Positions 36,431 through 46,669 of a stretch of 64,000 nt of DNA are shown here, piece after piece. The number at the start of each line of letters is the position of its first letter. Position 1 is the stretch's first letter. The notes under the pieces are model-generated. The model searched no databases and was not told the DNA's origin. It saw only the letters and a list, made by a program, of their open reading frames with translations. Position numbers and translations under genes: made by a program. This DNA comes from Stenocarpella maydis. Its lineage: Eukaryota; Ascomycota; Sordariomycetes; Diaporthales; Diaporthaceae. The stretch lies in contig NQMI01000061.1 of the NCBI GenBank assembly GCA_002270565.1, positions 1 to 64,000 of the forward strand. Direction: 5' to 3'.

Positions 36431-37199
36431 TCAGGTAGTATATGCATTTAGGGCCTATACCCCCTTCTAAGAGATAAAAAATCCTATTTCTTGGGGGTCT
36501 AGGTATATAATTAGCTCTTTTTTGGCACTGAATAGGGTATTCTTTGCTGAATAACCCTCAGTCTAATAATAGCGTAGTCCACTAAAGATATTATCATCTA
36601 TTTTAGAGATAAATAGTGTTTCTTTTAGCACTAAATGCTTACTTTTCAATGGGTCTTTAGGGCTAACTACCTGAAAGACTGTAGTGCCTCTCCCAGAGGG
36701 ATATATTATACCCCCCGCTGTCTATAAAAGCTCAAAATCACTGTTACCTACTAAATCAGTAAATAAGTCTCAGTTATTAATTATATATATAGTTAAACTT
36801 ATATCATACAGTAGGGCTATAGACTTCTTCTTTCTCTTTAGAAGTCTAGGAGATTTTGTGACCTTTCTAAGTTTTAATTATAAGCCCCAAAAGCAAAGCT
36901 TATAAGGGCTTTCCATACTAGATTCTAAATCTTCAGAAGAGCTAGTAGTATCACCTAGAGAATAGCTCTAATTTGGGGCTAATTCTTCCTTATAGGCTAA
37001 ATAGCCCATAGCACAGGTATAATCTTCTGATTTTTCAGTAGGCTTCCCACTCGAATTCTTAGTAGACTTCCTATTAGATGAAGTAGATTTAGTAGATTTT
37101 TCCTTGCTACTTAAATTAGTATTTTCCCCCTTCTTAAACTTATTTTCTTTAGTCTTTTTAGGAAAATATCTTTACTTCTTTCCAGGTTTTTCAGGGCCT

Positions 37200-38224
37200 A
37201 AATCTGGAGGTTTTAAACCTCCATTTTTAACAACTTAGTAAGATGCTAAGGACGGATTTCTAGTCTCCTCTAGTATATCCGCCATAAGGAATTATAAATT
37301 CAGCCTATCAGTAGACTGTTTTATAGCTTTTAGCGTATAAAATATTCCTTAAAGTCGCTCTGCCTACTATAGAAAAGCTTTTTCTAGAGAGCCCAAATAC
37401 TGATTTATTAAATCAGTGGGTGGGATTTCGTCTCCTGCTAACCGTAGCCTTGAAATAAGACTATTAAATTTAGCATTAAAGTCTGCCAGACTACTACCAG
37501 AAGCGTATTTAAGAGAATGAAATTCCCTATATAACGAATCTCTTTGTAAACCCATCGAGTGAGAATACTGGTCTTTTAGAAGCATATAGGCTTCCGAAGG
37601 CTTCGAAATCCAAGCGATAGCAGCCTGTGGGCCCTGGGATAGGCTATCTCTTAAGAGCATTAAAAGAATAGCCTGATCACTATCGCTTAGGCCATCTGCT
37701 ACGGTAGGGTTGCTGATGAAATCGCTATACCTTATAGCCCGTAGCATAATAGCTAACGCCTACTTCCACTGGTCGAAATTTTCAGGGCTTTTTAGGCGAT
37801 AGGTCTCTGGGAAGGTATACACCTTCTTTAAGAGCTCCTTACTAAAATCAGAGCCAAATCCAGTGGATACTGGTAGATTGGGGGGGTCAGTAGACCCCGT
37901 AGGGTCAGTAGACCCTACTGGGCTCTGATTAGAGCCCAAGGGACGATTATTAGGGTTAATAAACCCAGAATCGGTCGGTTGGGTAGGCTGGGGTACCTGC
38001 TGTGGGGCTTGAACCGTGAGGTTGCTGATTATAGTGGTCAAATCCCCCAGAGTGCTCTGAATAGCACTATTTGTGGCCACTTGCTGGGCTAGAAGACCCT
38101 GCACAGACTCTAAACGACTATTTAGGTCTGAAATACGGCTATCTTGTAGCTCTAACCGCTCTAATAGAGGGTTACTTCCCTGAAATTCAGGGGTATACCC
38201 CTCGGTAGGGGCCTGGGAAGTCAT
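37200..38224 (-). pseudogene. Copia gag, interrupted by stop codons
   Basis: Starts with MTSQAPTEGYTPEFQG at 38224. A coiled-coil segment follows (LLERLELQDSRISDLNSRLE), then a Pro/Thr/Gly-rich stretch with the tandem phrase STDPTGSTDPP. The capsid-like part runs through PENFDQWK and, after one TAG at 37757-37759, continues into MLRAIRYSDFISNPTVADGL and LSQGPQAAIAWISKPSEAY. The conserved EAY...LKDQYS...L.REFHSLKY...SLADFNAKF pattern is typical of copia gag. Only a few stops break an otherwise long frame. A charged lysine/serine-rich tail follows near 37000-37200. Confidence 0.8.
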
Positions 38225-38451
38225 ATTCCTTACTAAAACACTATTTCGTACCTTACTTGCAAGTAGGTATATAAGGCCTCGAAATCACTAAAAAAGTGTA
38301 ATTCGTAGTACCTGTAGTAGTGTAGTAGTAAACTTTGTAGTGCCCAATTCGTAGAATTATAGGCTTGTGACCCTCTGACGTGTCCTCTCCAAACGTGAAA
38401 GATTCCCTCGTAGAAAGTGATAGTGTTCGAACTTGAATCAATGTGATTTCG

Positions 38452-38506
38452 TGTCTGTAGCGCTCAGTGCGCTGAAGGGCCGTGGGTTCGAATCGCTCAC
38501 AGAACA
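38452..38506 (+). other. tRNA-like sequence in the copia leader
   Basis: TGTCTG at 38452 can pair with CAG-A-ACA at 38500-38506. Between them is TA, a four-pair D-like stem (GCGC TCAGT GCGC), and a T-loop-like GGGTTCGAATC. These resemble Pol III A and B boxes (TAGCGCTCAGTG; GGTTCGAATC). There is no room for an anticodon arm and the T stem is mismatched, so this is not a functional tRNA. A T run follows near 38517-38522. It may be a decayed tRNA or SINE-like insertion. Confidence 0.35.
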
Positions 38507-38701
38507 AAAATTTTGCTCTTTTTATTGCTGCAGTAACAGTAGTCTTTTGGTGGCCAGTAGGCCGACTAGTAGTGTAGTACTAGCCCGCTGTGGTTGCTAA
38601 ATAGCACCGTCGCGTACGGAATTCAGGTGTGTATACCTGAAAACCAGGGACCAAGAGCAGTATAAGTAGTGCGGCGTAGTACTGGCAGCCAGAGATATCC
38701 C

Positions 38702-38713
38702 GGGCTCATAACC
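38702..38713 (-). other. Copia primer-binding site matching the initiator tRNA-Met anticodon arm
   Basis: Three bases from the 5' LTR the minus strand reads GGTTATGAGCCC. This is complementary to GGGCUCAUAACC, the anticodon stem-loop (CAU) of eukaryotic initiator tRNA-Met. Drosophila copia and yeast Ty5 use such an internal, half-tRNA primer. Confidence 0.8.
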
Positions 38714-38716
38714 TAT

Positions 38717-39177
38717 TGGTAGGTACGATACTGGATCGAAGTGGTTCAGGGGGCTGCAGAGTACTGGTTGGAAAACTTGTGATTGCTTGTTGCTATCTGG
38801 TACTGATTTTGAGTGGGCTTCCGTAAGCCCTCCTCATATACCCTCCGACATCGTCTCACCCCGCAGCACGCTGCGGGTGGCTCTGGTGCAAGTTTGCAAA
38901 TGACGAAGAATCTAGTCAAAAACCAACCTACTTTAACCCCGAATAACCCAACAACCCTAACCCATACGCCTATAAAAATACATACAGATATATATCAGAA
39001 GCTAGCCTTCTGATTGGTTTACTTAACAAAGAATTTGGGCAAGAAATAAGTCTAATGCAGAGGTTCAAAGTCGGGGTAGTTGTATACCCTAAAAAATCAA
39101 CTCACGGCCATCCAAGTCATCTCCCGTCACGCACGCACTAGGCGTAGTTGGTCGAATTCGACTGTTTCTGTTTAACA
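38717..39177 (-). repeat. 5' LTR of the copia element
   Basis: About 461 bases matching 32542-33001. It is slightly more GC-rich than its partner: differences such as CG against CA or TA show it received fewer C-to-T changes. Confidence 0.92.
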
Positions 39178-40152
39178 AGTTTAAGGGTTTTAATAGAATT
39201 AGTATAAATATTTTTTATATATAAAATTAAACTAGTTATATATAATACTTAATTAGTTCTTAATAAATTATATTATTTTAATTATTTTGTATAAAATATT
39301 TATATTAACTTTATTAAAAGTCTTAAATTAAGCTAAAAATAAAAATAAATTTTAAAGTAGCTTAAATTATATATATTTTATGTATAGTTTTTTATAATAG
39401 TTTTAGAATTTTATTATATAAGCTGTATTAGAAAAATAAAATTATAAAAGCCTAAAATTAAATTTCTTAAATAATTAAGCTAAAGAAAATCTAAAATTCC
39501 TATAAAAAGCCTCTAGCTTATTTATATAGTTATAAGTAAACTCTGTAAATTTGGTTTATTTTAGGCTTAATTTAAAGGTTTTAGCAAGGTGTGCACGAAC
39601 GGTTTTTATATAAGAAAGTAGGGTAACTACTGGTAACTTCCTAATCCTAACTACTTCCTCATACCCTATGTTAGATTATCTTTAGAAGCTTATTAATAGG
39701 TAGCAAAACTATTAACTTTTAAGAATATCTATAAGTGCCATAAACTGGGTGTAGATTTCTAATAAAAGAAGTTTCCTTGGGTTAGGTGGGTTAAAAAGGG
39801 GTGATGTGACGGTACGTGAAAAAATAACGCTTGTTTCCCCGGTGGAGGTGTAGGTAGGGGTCCACTAGCTTCCCAGGGCTGCCAGGCCGCTGCGGACTAT
39901 GCAGTCATTTCTGCCCCGCCAAACTTTTTGGGGGCGCCCAGGGCTCCAGTCGCTTGACTCACTCGTGCTTCTTTGAGCGATCCTCAAAAGCTGGTCTCGG
40001 TTGTTCTGCATGTCACCTTCTTGAGCAATTCCGAGCAGAGAAAGCCAAAGTCGAGGCTCGAACTGAAAACAATTCATCGCAAGAGCACGTCACCAACTCT
40101 ACGCCAGATACCCGCACAAGAGCTCCGCCCCGGCTTCGATAGGCTTGTGGCC
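39178..40152. other. Right edge of the AT island and upstream region of eIF2B beta
   Basis: From 39178 to about 39570 the sequence is nearly pure A+T with no gene. From 39570 to about 39830 it is mixed, with unplaced repeat remnants. From about 39840 it switches to normal genomic composition and should hold the promoter and leader of the eIF2B beta gene. Confidence 0.6.
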
Positions 40153-41558
40153 ATGGCAGCGCCACAAAAGGGACACGCGCCGACACTTGAGAAGTTTCTC
40201 AAGTCGCTTAAGGGGCGACCGCTGGATGCTTCGGTAGAGTCGTCGATATCGTAAGTACACGGAGGCCCCGTGGCTGGCTCCAGGAAACATCTGACAAGCG
40301 ACTCTCCCCGGCAGCCTACTCAAGCGAAGACAAATCACCGGTGCCGACAAATGTGCGATCGCAACAGCCCACATCCTCCTTCACGTCGTCGCAAAATCGA
40401 AATGGACCGGTGTCGACCAACTTCTTGACCGGGTAGAGAGAGTCGGACGGAAGCTTGTTCTTGCGCGGCCCCAAGAGCTGGTGATCGGCAACGTGGTGCG
40501 CCGCGTCTTGGGTCTCATCCGCGACGAGGCCGAGGAGGACCGCGGCGGCAATGGCGACGACTCCATGTCTGACGTTTCAGCCCTTCCTGGCGACGAGCCG
40601 AATCCCATCTCGGCAGATGCGTCGCCTCCGTCTCGACAACTGCCTCGCATGGGCTTGCTCACCTCCACCAGTTCCTTCCACGCCCCGCAGTCCATGTTTA
40701 ACCTGCTCGCAAACTCGCCCAAGCTGGACAGGAGCTCGGCAGGCTCTCCGTTCCAGAGGGCCTCCGGTGCTTCCACTCCCATGTCGCACGCCCAGGTCGC
40801 CAACAACTCGGCTCTCCGTTCAGAGGTCATTGATGGCATTGAGGAGATCAAGGACGAGATCAGCCAGGTGGACGACCAGATTGCGAGCTTCGCAGAGGTC
40901 CAGATACACCCGGGGCACCACGTCCTGGTCTACAAGCCGAGCCCAACCGTCGAGAGGTTTCTGATCGCGGCCGCGAAGAGGAGGAAGTTCACCGTCTTTA
41001 TCGCCGGTTTAACGGTCCCCAAGGCATCTGAAGAGCCACCATGCGCGGCTTTGCGCAAGCAGCTGAGCAAGTTTGGCGTGAATACGATCATCATCTCGGG
41101 AAATGGCATCGCGGCGTACATGGCACGTGTCAACGTGGTGATCCTCGATGCTCAGGCCGTCACCGCGAACGGCTCAGTCATCGCCGTCGGAGGCGCTGCT
41201 GTGGTTGCGAGGGCCGCCCGGGAATACAGCAAGACGGTGATCGTTCTGGGCGGCGTGTTCAAGCTCTGCCCAGAGGACGAGCCAGACCTTGATGCGCTCG
41301 TCCAGACCGGGAGCCCCATGGACTTGGTTGGTTATGACGGCCACATGGTCGATGTTGATGTCGAGACTACGACCTCCGAGTATATCGTGCCGGACTTGGT
41401 TGATATCTACATCACGAACCTGTAAGTGCAGGACGGCTCCAGGATTGTGCCACAATTCCGCTGACTATTCACCCAGGGGACCACATTCTCGAGACCATCT
41501 CCAGGGCGTTGTTGCTGATCACTACAAAATCGAAGACGTGGATTTCTTGATCCAGTGA
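40153..41558 (+). CDS. GCD7: Translation initiation factor eIF2B, beta subunit
   Basis: Regulatory subunit of the GDP/GTP exchange factor for eIF2; it senses eIF2 phosphorylation. Three exons: 40153-40250, 40315-41421 and 41477-41558, giving 428 residues. Splicing is supported by SISLLKRRQITGADK at the first junction. At the second, DIYITNLGPHSRDHL leads to the usual C terminus VVADHYKIEDVDF; without it the protein would end early at the NL. The alpha/beta/delta-type Rossmann domain fills the second half (KRRKFTVFIAGL, FGVNTIIISGNGIAAYM, VNVVILDAQAVTANGSVIA, VIVLGGVFKLCP). A low-complexity Ser/Pro insert covers about residues 105-200. This is the first gene right of the AT island. Confidence 0.95.
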
Positions 41559-42414
41559 CATCAGCCACCACGCGACAAGGCAACAAATTGCACCAGCTGC
41601 AGATTGGACGCGGCAGCCTGACGAGCACTTTGCAGTTTCCGGGCATTTTTATTGGCCTTGATAGAGAAGACGCGCGGCTTGGCAGCCCAGCGAATGGTCT
41701 AGAGGCTCTATCAGTCATTTGCAACATGCCTTCCGCCTCTAGAGCCTCGAGTGCTGCCTTGCGGGGCCGCGTCAGCTCGGACTTAGCATGCATCTGATTG
41801 TGGTGGGAGTCATAATGGAGGTGGGGGGAGCCAAGAGCTATTGGGGAGCTGTGACGCGGGCGAACACGCCCGGCCCACCGCTGGGTGTAAGACGGCCTAA
41901 ATCCCTCCTGGGTGCGAAGCCTAGCGAACGGCCTCCGCCAACACAGGGGCCGCCACCTATACTCGGATGAGCGCAACTGCAGGGTTGTCCAGCGAGCTTA
42001 TCGAGACTTCATGGGGTCCTTACAAGGCTTCTGTGCCGAGGAACGACGATGTGAAGCATGCCATCCGAGTCGGTGAAGGCTGTGTGATGGCGCAGCCATA
42101 GACTACTGAATACTGAATAGACAGCCGCGGGGCAGAACATCTGATCACAGTAATTCAGGAACGGACAAACCCCTCCAGCTGAGTTGTCATCCACGCCATC
42201 CCTTGCAACACTGACTCCTTCGACTTTTCCAAGCCACCGGTTCCCATCAGTTTTCAAGTGACTTGTGCGGAGCTCCCCTCGCTTCTGCCATTTTCGACTC
42301 TCATTGTTCCCGATTTCTTCTTGCCGCATCAACTCATCCACCCCCTCACTAAAAGAACCGTGAGCCATCTTCGCCCTTGCCCATATAAGCACGCGAAGCT
42401 ATTACGACTTCAAG
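41559..42414. other. Intergenic region
   Basis: About 850 bases between two right-reading genes. The last 200 are pyrimidine-rich, consistent with the leader of the 909-residue protein. Frames seen on either strand are antisense to, or overlap, the eIF2B 3' exon and have no recognisable motif. Confidence 0.5.
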
Positions 42415-45144
42415 ATGACGTCGCACCTGGGCGACGCGGCAGACATTCCTCCGCCTCCATACTCTGAGACGGACATATATTCCAACCCAGGCTCTCATGG
42501 CCACTCTCCTGTGCTCGCCCAATCCCAGACTCTTCCCGCGCATCATCGTACACCGTCCCGCGATAATTCCAACAGCGTCTCCGTCATGGATGATGCATCA
42601 TCAGCCGCGTCCACAAGCGAGGTGATTTACACGCCGCCGCTGAGTCCGAGCAGCCCACGGTCCCAGTCCTTCACCTCGGGCAATAACAACTTGCTGAGTC
42701 CTATCCATCCCGAACGGCATCAGAACACCGTTTCTGTCTCGTCAGAACATCTGACGATCGCATCGGCGGAGGCTTACTTCGACTCAAGACCTGTGCCGGC
42801 CTCTTGTGGCGGAGATGAGCAGCAGGCCAGGCACACCATCGCCGTCAAGGCGGACAGCTCGCCGGATGACTTCCCGTACCATCGCGACTGGGCCCGCCTG
42901 GATATCACGGAGGAGGACTGGCAGACCTTCCTGAACTACCTGCTGCCAAATCACGCAACGCGGCGCAACGAGCCTGTAATCGACCGGAAGCTCCGGGCAG
43001 AAGGCCTGGATACGGACGATGCAAAGTCGGCGCGCAGCATCAAGAGCGAGAAGAGCGCTGCGGACGCCGGTATCGAGGAGAGGACGCCAGCCGAGGCGCA
43101 ACTGGACCAGATCCGCACGCCTGACCTGCAGCAGAGGCAGAACGTCGAGGATACCGTGCGGGAGTGGAACGACGGCTTCTTTGGTCCGCGAGGCATGCTC
43201 ATCGACGCTGATGAGGGTGGGGCGGCAACTGAGGATTATCGCGTACCTGGTGCCTGGGACCAGTCTTTCAACAACAGCAGCCCCTTCGATCGGCGAGCAT
43301 ACAACAGCGGTCCGTCCGGCCCTCCCCGCCAGCCAGACAACACCGGGCGCTGGCGGCGTTTCAACCCCATCAACAGGTCTGACAATTCCTCAAATGGTCT
43401 CAACATCCGCGGCGTCAGCATCGACTCAAACGGTGTGTCTATTGGCAGGAGCTTCGTCGCCAGTCAAAGCGGTCTGAGAATCGGTGACGTCGTGATGGAC
43501 AACAATGGAGTACGGATCGGCGGGCGTGATCTATTTGGAGGTGGACACAGGGCTTCGCCACAAACGGAACAACCAGTTGTACCCTTGGGACCATTCCCAC
43601 CGCAACCGCCGATGCCTCCCCTTCCTCAGGGATATTCTCATAACCAACAAGCGTACTATGCACAGATGCCGCCCCCTCCGCCCGGCTTCCCAACTCCGCC
43701 TCCGCCTCCAGCATTTGATCAGCATGGCCATGAGGAATATCCAGACGAGAAAGCCGAGGGCCGTACAAGGGGCTCGGACAGGCATGATGACCCCCATCAC
43801 GGTCATCACCATGGCCATGGCCGCGGAAGGGGGCGTGGACGTGGACCCGGCCGCTTCGGCAATGGGGCTTCTCACCGCCACCGATCGCGGTCCAGCGCCT
43901 CTTCGTCATCGGACAGCAGCAGAAGCTCCTCCTCTGGGTCCGACTCGGACGACACGCTGTCGATCGGTTCACTTCCCGACTATGACGACCTCAAGGATAG
44001 TCAGATGCCCGTCGCTAGGACGTACCTGGAGGAGTGGCTCTCGCGGCCCGAGAACCTGGTCACCCGCGAGGCAGTCAAGAAGGCAAGGGAGGAGATAAAA
44101 GCCGCCAGGAAGACGGCGCCGCAGGACATAAGCGACCCCGCGGCGAGGAGCGCGATGCGCCAGCAGGTGCGGGGCATGATGGGCCAGTGGAGGGTCCTGA
44201 AGAAGGAGCAGCGGAGCGCGAGGAGACAGCTGAAGAGGGACAGGCGGGCCCGGCGCAGGGCAGAGAAGAAAGAGCGCCGCCAGGCCAGGCGCGAGAGGAA
44301 ACGCTCCAGGCGTGAGGCAAGACGCCAGGCAAAGCGGGAGGGGAAACAGGCGAGGCGCGAGTCCAGAGGCGCGAGTCGCAGCGGGCGGCGTGCCGACGGG
44401 GACGGCCGACGGGATCATGATTCTCACGGCCACGATGCTGGCCGTCACTCTCACACCGGGCAATGGCCATTCGGCCACCACGCAGGGCCGGGCCCCTTCG
44501 GCGCGGGCCACCACGGCGGGTTCAACCCGTCCGGAGGAAGAGGGGGCCCATTCAGCCTCGGCGGGGGCGAGTTCCCCGGCGCGGGGTTCGGCCCCGGTGC
44601 CCGCGAGCGACGAGCCGGAGGAGGCCCGCAGGGGCCCTTCCAGACCGGACCGCTGCCATGGTGCGGGCCTGGCGCCTGGGGAGAGGGGTTCTCGCGCAGC
44701 ATGGGAGAATGGTCACGGCGGATGGGCGACTGGAGCCGCGAATGTTCAGCCCCGCGCCCTGCTGGCCCGTCGGAGCCGCCGCGGTTCCCTGGGGCATGGC
44801 CAGCAGACGTTGATGGCCAGCAGCTGGGCAAGGAAGCCAGCGGCCGGGATGGCCAGCACGAGGCTGGGATCCAGCTCAACGACAACGAGGGTGGGCCCCA
44901 CGCTGCCTCGGCGGCCATGTACGGTTCCCTCGGGGCCAAGAGGGCGGCGCTGCAGGGCAAGAGGGATGCCCTGGCGAGCTTTACGGGTGATCCCCAGGGG
45001 GAGGATGGCAAAGGCCAGAAGCAGGGCGCTCCGACGCTGGTCGGCATGCTCACCGAGATTGAGCAGCTCGAGAAGGAGGTGAGCAAGCTGAGCGTGGATG
45101 CTGATGAGCAGTTCGCGAAGGAGCTGGCTGCTCTTGAGAACTAG
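42415..45144 (+). CDS. Large low-complexity fungal protein with RS-, His- and Arg/Lys-rich regions
   Basis: Single exon of 909 residues; function unknown. A Pro/Ser-rich disordered N terminus is followed at about 158-260 by the only globular-looking part (ARLDITEEDWQTFLNYLLP, VEDTVREWNDGFFGPRG), a block also seen in other fungal proteins of unknown role. Residues 329-372 hold short repeated beta-hairpin-like phrases (IRGVSIDSNGVSIGRSF, LRIGDVVMDNNGVRIGG). Then come a Pro-rich stretch, a His/Gly/Arg tract (about 455-485), a Ser/Asp tract like RS domains (about 487-515), and a highly basic helix of about 60 residues (about 590-655). A Gly/Phe/Pro-rich part and a short C-terminal coiled coil (about 875-909) end it. 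The mix suggests nucleic-acid or chromatin contact or condensate formation, but that is inference. Confidence 0.85.
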   Translation: MTSHLGDAADIPPPPYSETDIYSNPGSHGHSPVLAQSQTLPAHHRTPSRDNSNSVSVMDDASSAASTSEVIYTPPLSPSSPRSQSFTSGNNNLLSPIHPERHQNTVSVSSEHLTIASAEAYFDSRPVPASCGGDEQQARHTIAVKADSSPDDFPYHRDWARLDITEEDWQTFLNYLLPNHATRRNEPVIDRKLRAEGLDTDDAKSARSIKSEKSAADAGIEERTPAEAQLDQIRTPDLQQRQNVEDTVREWNDGFFGPRGMLIDADEGGAATEDYRVPGAWDQSFNNSSPFDRRAYNSGPSGPPRQPDNTGRWRRFNPINRSDNSSNGLNIRGVSIDSNGVSIGRSFVASQSGLRIGDVVMDNNGVRIGGRDLFGGGHRASPQTEQPVVPLGPFPPQPPMPPLPQGYSHNQQAYYAQMPPPPPGFPTPPPPPAFDQHGHEEYPDEKAEGRTRGSDRHDDPHHGHHHGHGRGRGRGRGPGRFGNGASHRHRSRSSASSSSDSSRSSSSGSDSDDTLSIGSLPDYDDLKDSQMPVARTYLEEWLSRPENLVTREAVKKAREEIKAARKTAPQDISDPAARSAMRQQVRGMMGQWRVLKKEQRSARRQLKRDRRARRRAEKKERRQARRERKRSRREARRQAKREGKQARRESRGASRSGRRADGDGRRDHDSHGHDAGRHSHTGQWPFGHHAGPGPFGAGHHGGFNPSGGRGGPFSLGGGEFPGAGFGPGARERRAGGGPQGPFQTGPLPWCGPGAWGEGFSRSMGEWSRRMGDWSRECSAPRPAGPSEPPRFPGAWPADVDGQQLGKEASGRDGQHEAGIQLNDNEGGPHAASAAMYGSLGAKRAALQGKRDALASFTGDPQGEDGKGQKQGAPTLVGMLTEIEQLEKEVSKLSVDADEQFAKELAALEN

Positions 45145-45804
45145 GGTCCCGGGTGTCTTGGTCCATTTTCCTAGAATAAGTGTAAGGAGAAGACGGGTTT
45201 TAACTCTCCAAACAATAATCAAACTTGGAAATACAAATGAGAATAAAAATAAAAATAAAAATAAAAATCCTCTGCAAGCACGCCACATGAAGTGGTAGCA
45301 TCAAGTATTCGTTCACAGCTGACAGCCACGATTGCCCATTTGCCCAGCGTCAATTACCAGGGACGAGATGGGCAAGAAGCTGTAACGGTGCACAAGACAC
45401 AGCCGTGATGCATGGTGTACAGCCACCTCAGGGCAGCGGACTTCCAATACCATGGTAAACATGACTGGGCGGTCATGGAACGACAATGTATGGGAAATGC
45501 TCCACGAGCTGTCCTCGGCTGATTTTGTCTACCCTTTTCCAATCCAAGTATCCATTGCGCCGTGCTTTCAGATCATCTGGATGCAGCTACCAGTGTGAAC
45601 ATGTAGCCTGATCCATAGTCGCGTCAAGCAAGACCTCAAATGCAGTGCAAGAGCCGCAGCCATCCAGGCAGCCATCCAGCTGCCGTGCGCATCGCCATCG
45701 TGATTCAGCACCAGCCCAACGCCCTAGCCGTCACGGATCCTCATGGCGGATATGCGGACCGGGGCCTCCGTAAACTACCAGGACCCGAAATCCTGTGCCT
45801 CTGC
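45145..45804. other. Convergent intergenic region
   Basis: 3' ends of two genes face each other here. It contains an AATAAA repeat (45242-45265). No gene is supported. Confidence 0.5.
45242..45265. repeat. Four tandem AATAAA units
   Basis: Four perfect hexamers lie about 100 bases after the stop of the 909-residue protein. AATAAA is the polyadenylation hexamer, so this microsatellite could serve as an efficient 3' end signal for that gene. Confidence 0.8.
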
Positions 45805-46669
45805 TCATGAGCCCTGCCTGCTCTCAACCTTCTCGACAAGCTCACCCACGCCCAGCGCCCTGCCGACCTTGACCTTCCTCTTCTCGTCCTTGCCGCCCTC
45901 GGTGCCAGCAGGAGCACCGCCATTCCTGGCCTTCTTGGAGGAGCCCTTGGTCTTCCGGTTGGGTTCGCTGCCGACGTCGCCAACGGCGTCGCCCTCGTCG
46001 ACGCCCTCCGAGTCGGAGGAGTCGCGCCCCTCGCGCAGCTGCTCCCGGATGGAGGACAGGTCGAGCCTCATGCCGAAGGCGTCCTCGCCGTCGGCGTAGT
46101 ACTTGGGCTCCGTCTTCTCGCGCTGGAAGCCGAGCGTCTTCTCGTAGAGGTGGATGGCGGCCTGGTTGGACTCGCGCACGTGCAGGGAGACGTAGTGCGC
46201 GCCAAAGGTCTCGACCATTGCGAGCTCTGTTTCCGGGGCATGTCGCAAACATGTGTCAGCAGGACAAGTCAAAGGTAAAGAGTGGGCGCTGGGCCCTGTG
46301 CGTGTGTATGGGGGCCTGGCAGGCCGGCTCCGGGGGTGGTGGGGACAACAACGTACGGCTCTGGCGCATCAGCTTCTCGGCTATGCCCAGCTTCCTGTGC
46401 GTGCGCATCACGGAGAGGCTGGTGATGTGGCCGTGCTGGACGCCGTCTGCGGGCTCCTCCTCCATCTTGGCCAGGACATAACCGACGATCTTTGGGTAGT
46501 CATATGGGGTCTTCTTGGGCCGGGCGACGTCGACCGCGACGAAGCTGAGCTGGGGCCATGACAGGGCGTGGTAGAGGTAGTATTTGAGGAAGTAGTTCTC
46601 GGGCAGGTTCTCGAGGTTGGCGTGTTGGATCAGAGGCAGGTCTGACGGCTGGAGGAGTCGGATATCCAT
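45805..46669 (-). CDS. ARD1: N-terminal acetyltransferase A catalytic subunit (Ard1/Naa10)
   Basis: GNAT-family enzyme that acetylates protein N termini co-translationally, working with Naa15 (Nat1) at the ribosome. Two exons: 46669-46357 and 46226-45805, with a 130-base intron, giving 244 residues. The start [20 protein letters not shown] and the phrase [20 protein letters not shown] are hallmark Naa10 sequence. The acetyl-CoA loop is [13 protein letters not shown] (Q/RxxGxG/A type). Splicing rebuilds [20 protein letters not shown], followed by [14 protein letters not shown]. The C-terminal 90 residues are a charged, disordered tail longer than in yeast. Confidence 0.95.

Larger units (their letters stand above)
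38225..38716 (-). other. Leader of the copia element
   Basis: About 490 bases between the 5' LTR and gag, with near-normal base composition. It includes the primer-binding site and a tRNA-like stretch, both listed separately, and repeated GTAGTAGTGTAGTA-type strings near 38320-38335 and 38564-38580. A short open frame on the minus strand (38507-38253) has no recognisable product. Confidence 0.6.
32542..39177 (-). mobile_element. Ty1/copia LTR retrotransposon, moderately RIP-mutated
   Basis: A 6.6-kb element reading right to left. The 5' LTR is 38717-39177 and the 3' LTR 32542-33001, about 460 bases each, differing at about thirty positions that are nearly all transitions. On the minus strand the order is primer-binding site, leader, gag, integrase (about 35.4-35.8 kb), reverse transcriptase (about 33.8-34.75 kb), RNase H (33.15-33.65 kb) and polypurine tract. 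Integrase before reverse transcriptase is diagnostic of copia. Many stops sit where TGG or CAG codons are expected, so it is inactive, but it is much better preserved than its gypsy neighbour and therefore probably younger or less exposed to RIP. Confidence 0.92.

Noticed and set aside
38253..38507. 84-residue minus-strand frame in the copia leader
   Set aside because: Lies between the primer-binding site and gag, overlaps the tRNA-like stretch, and has no recognisable product.
32537..39182. Target-site duplication for the copia element
   Set aside because: The five bases before 32542 and after 39177 do not match, possibly because RIP altered them; not claimed.
41407..41976. 189-residue minus-strand frame after eIF2B beta
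   Set aside because: Overlaps the last eIF2B exon in antisense, lacks any motif, and continues into ordinary intergenic DNA.
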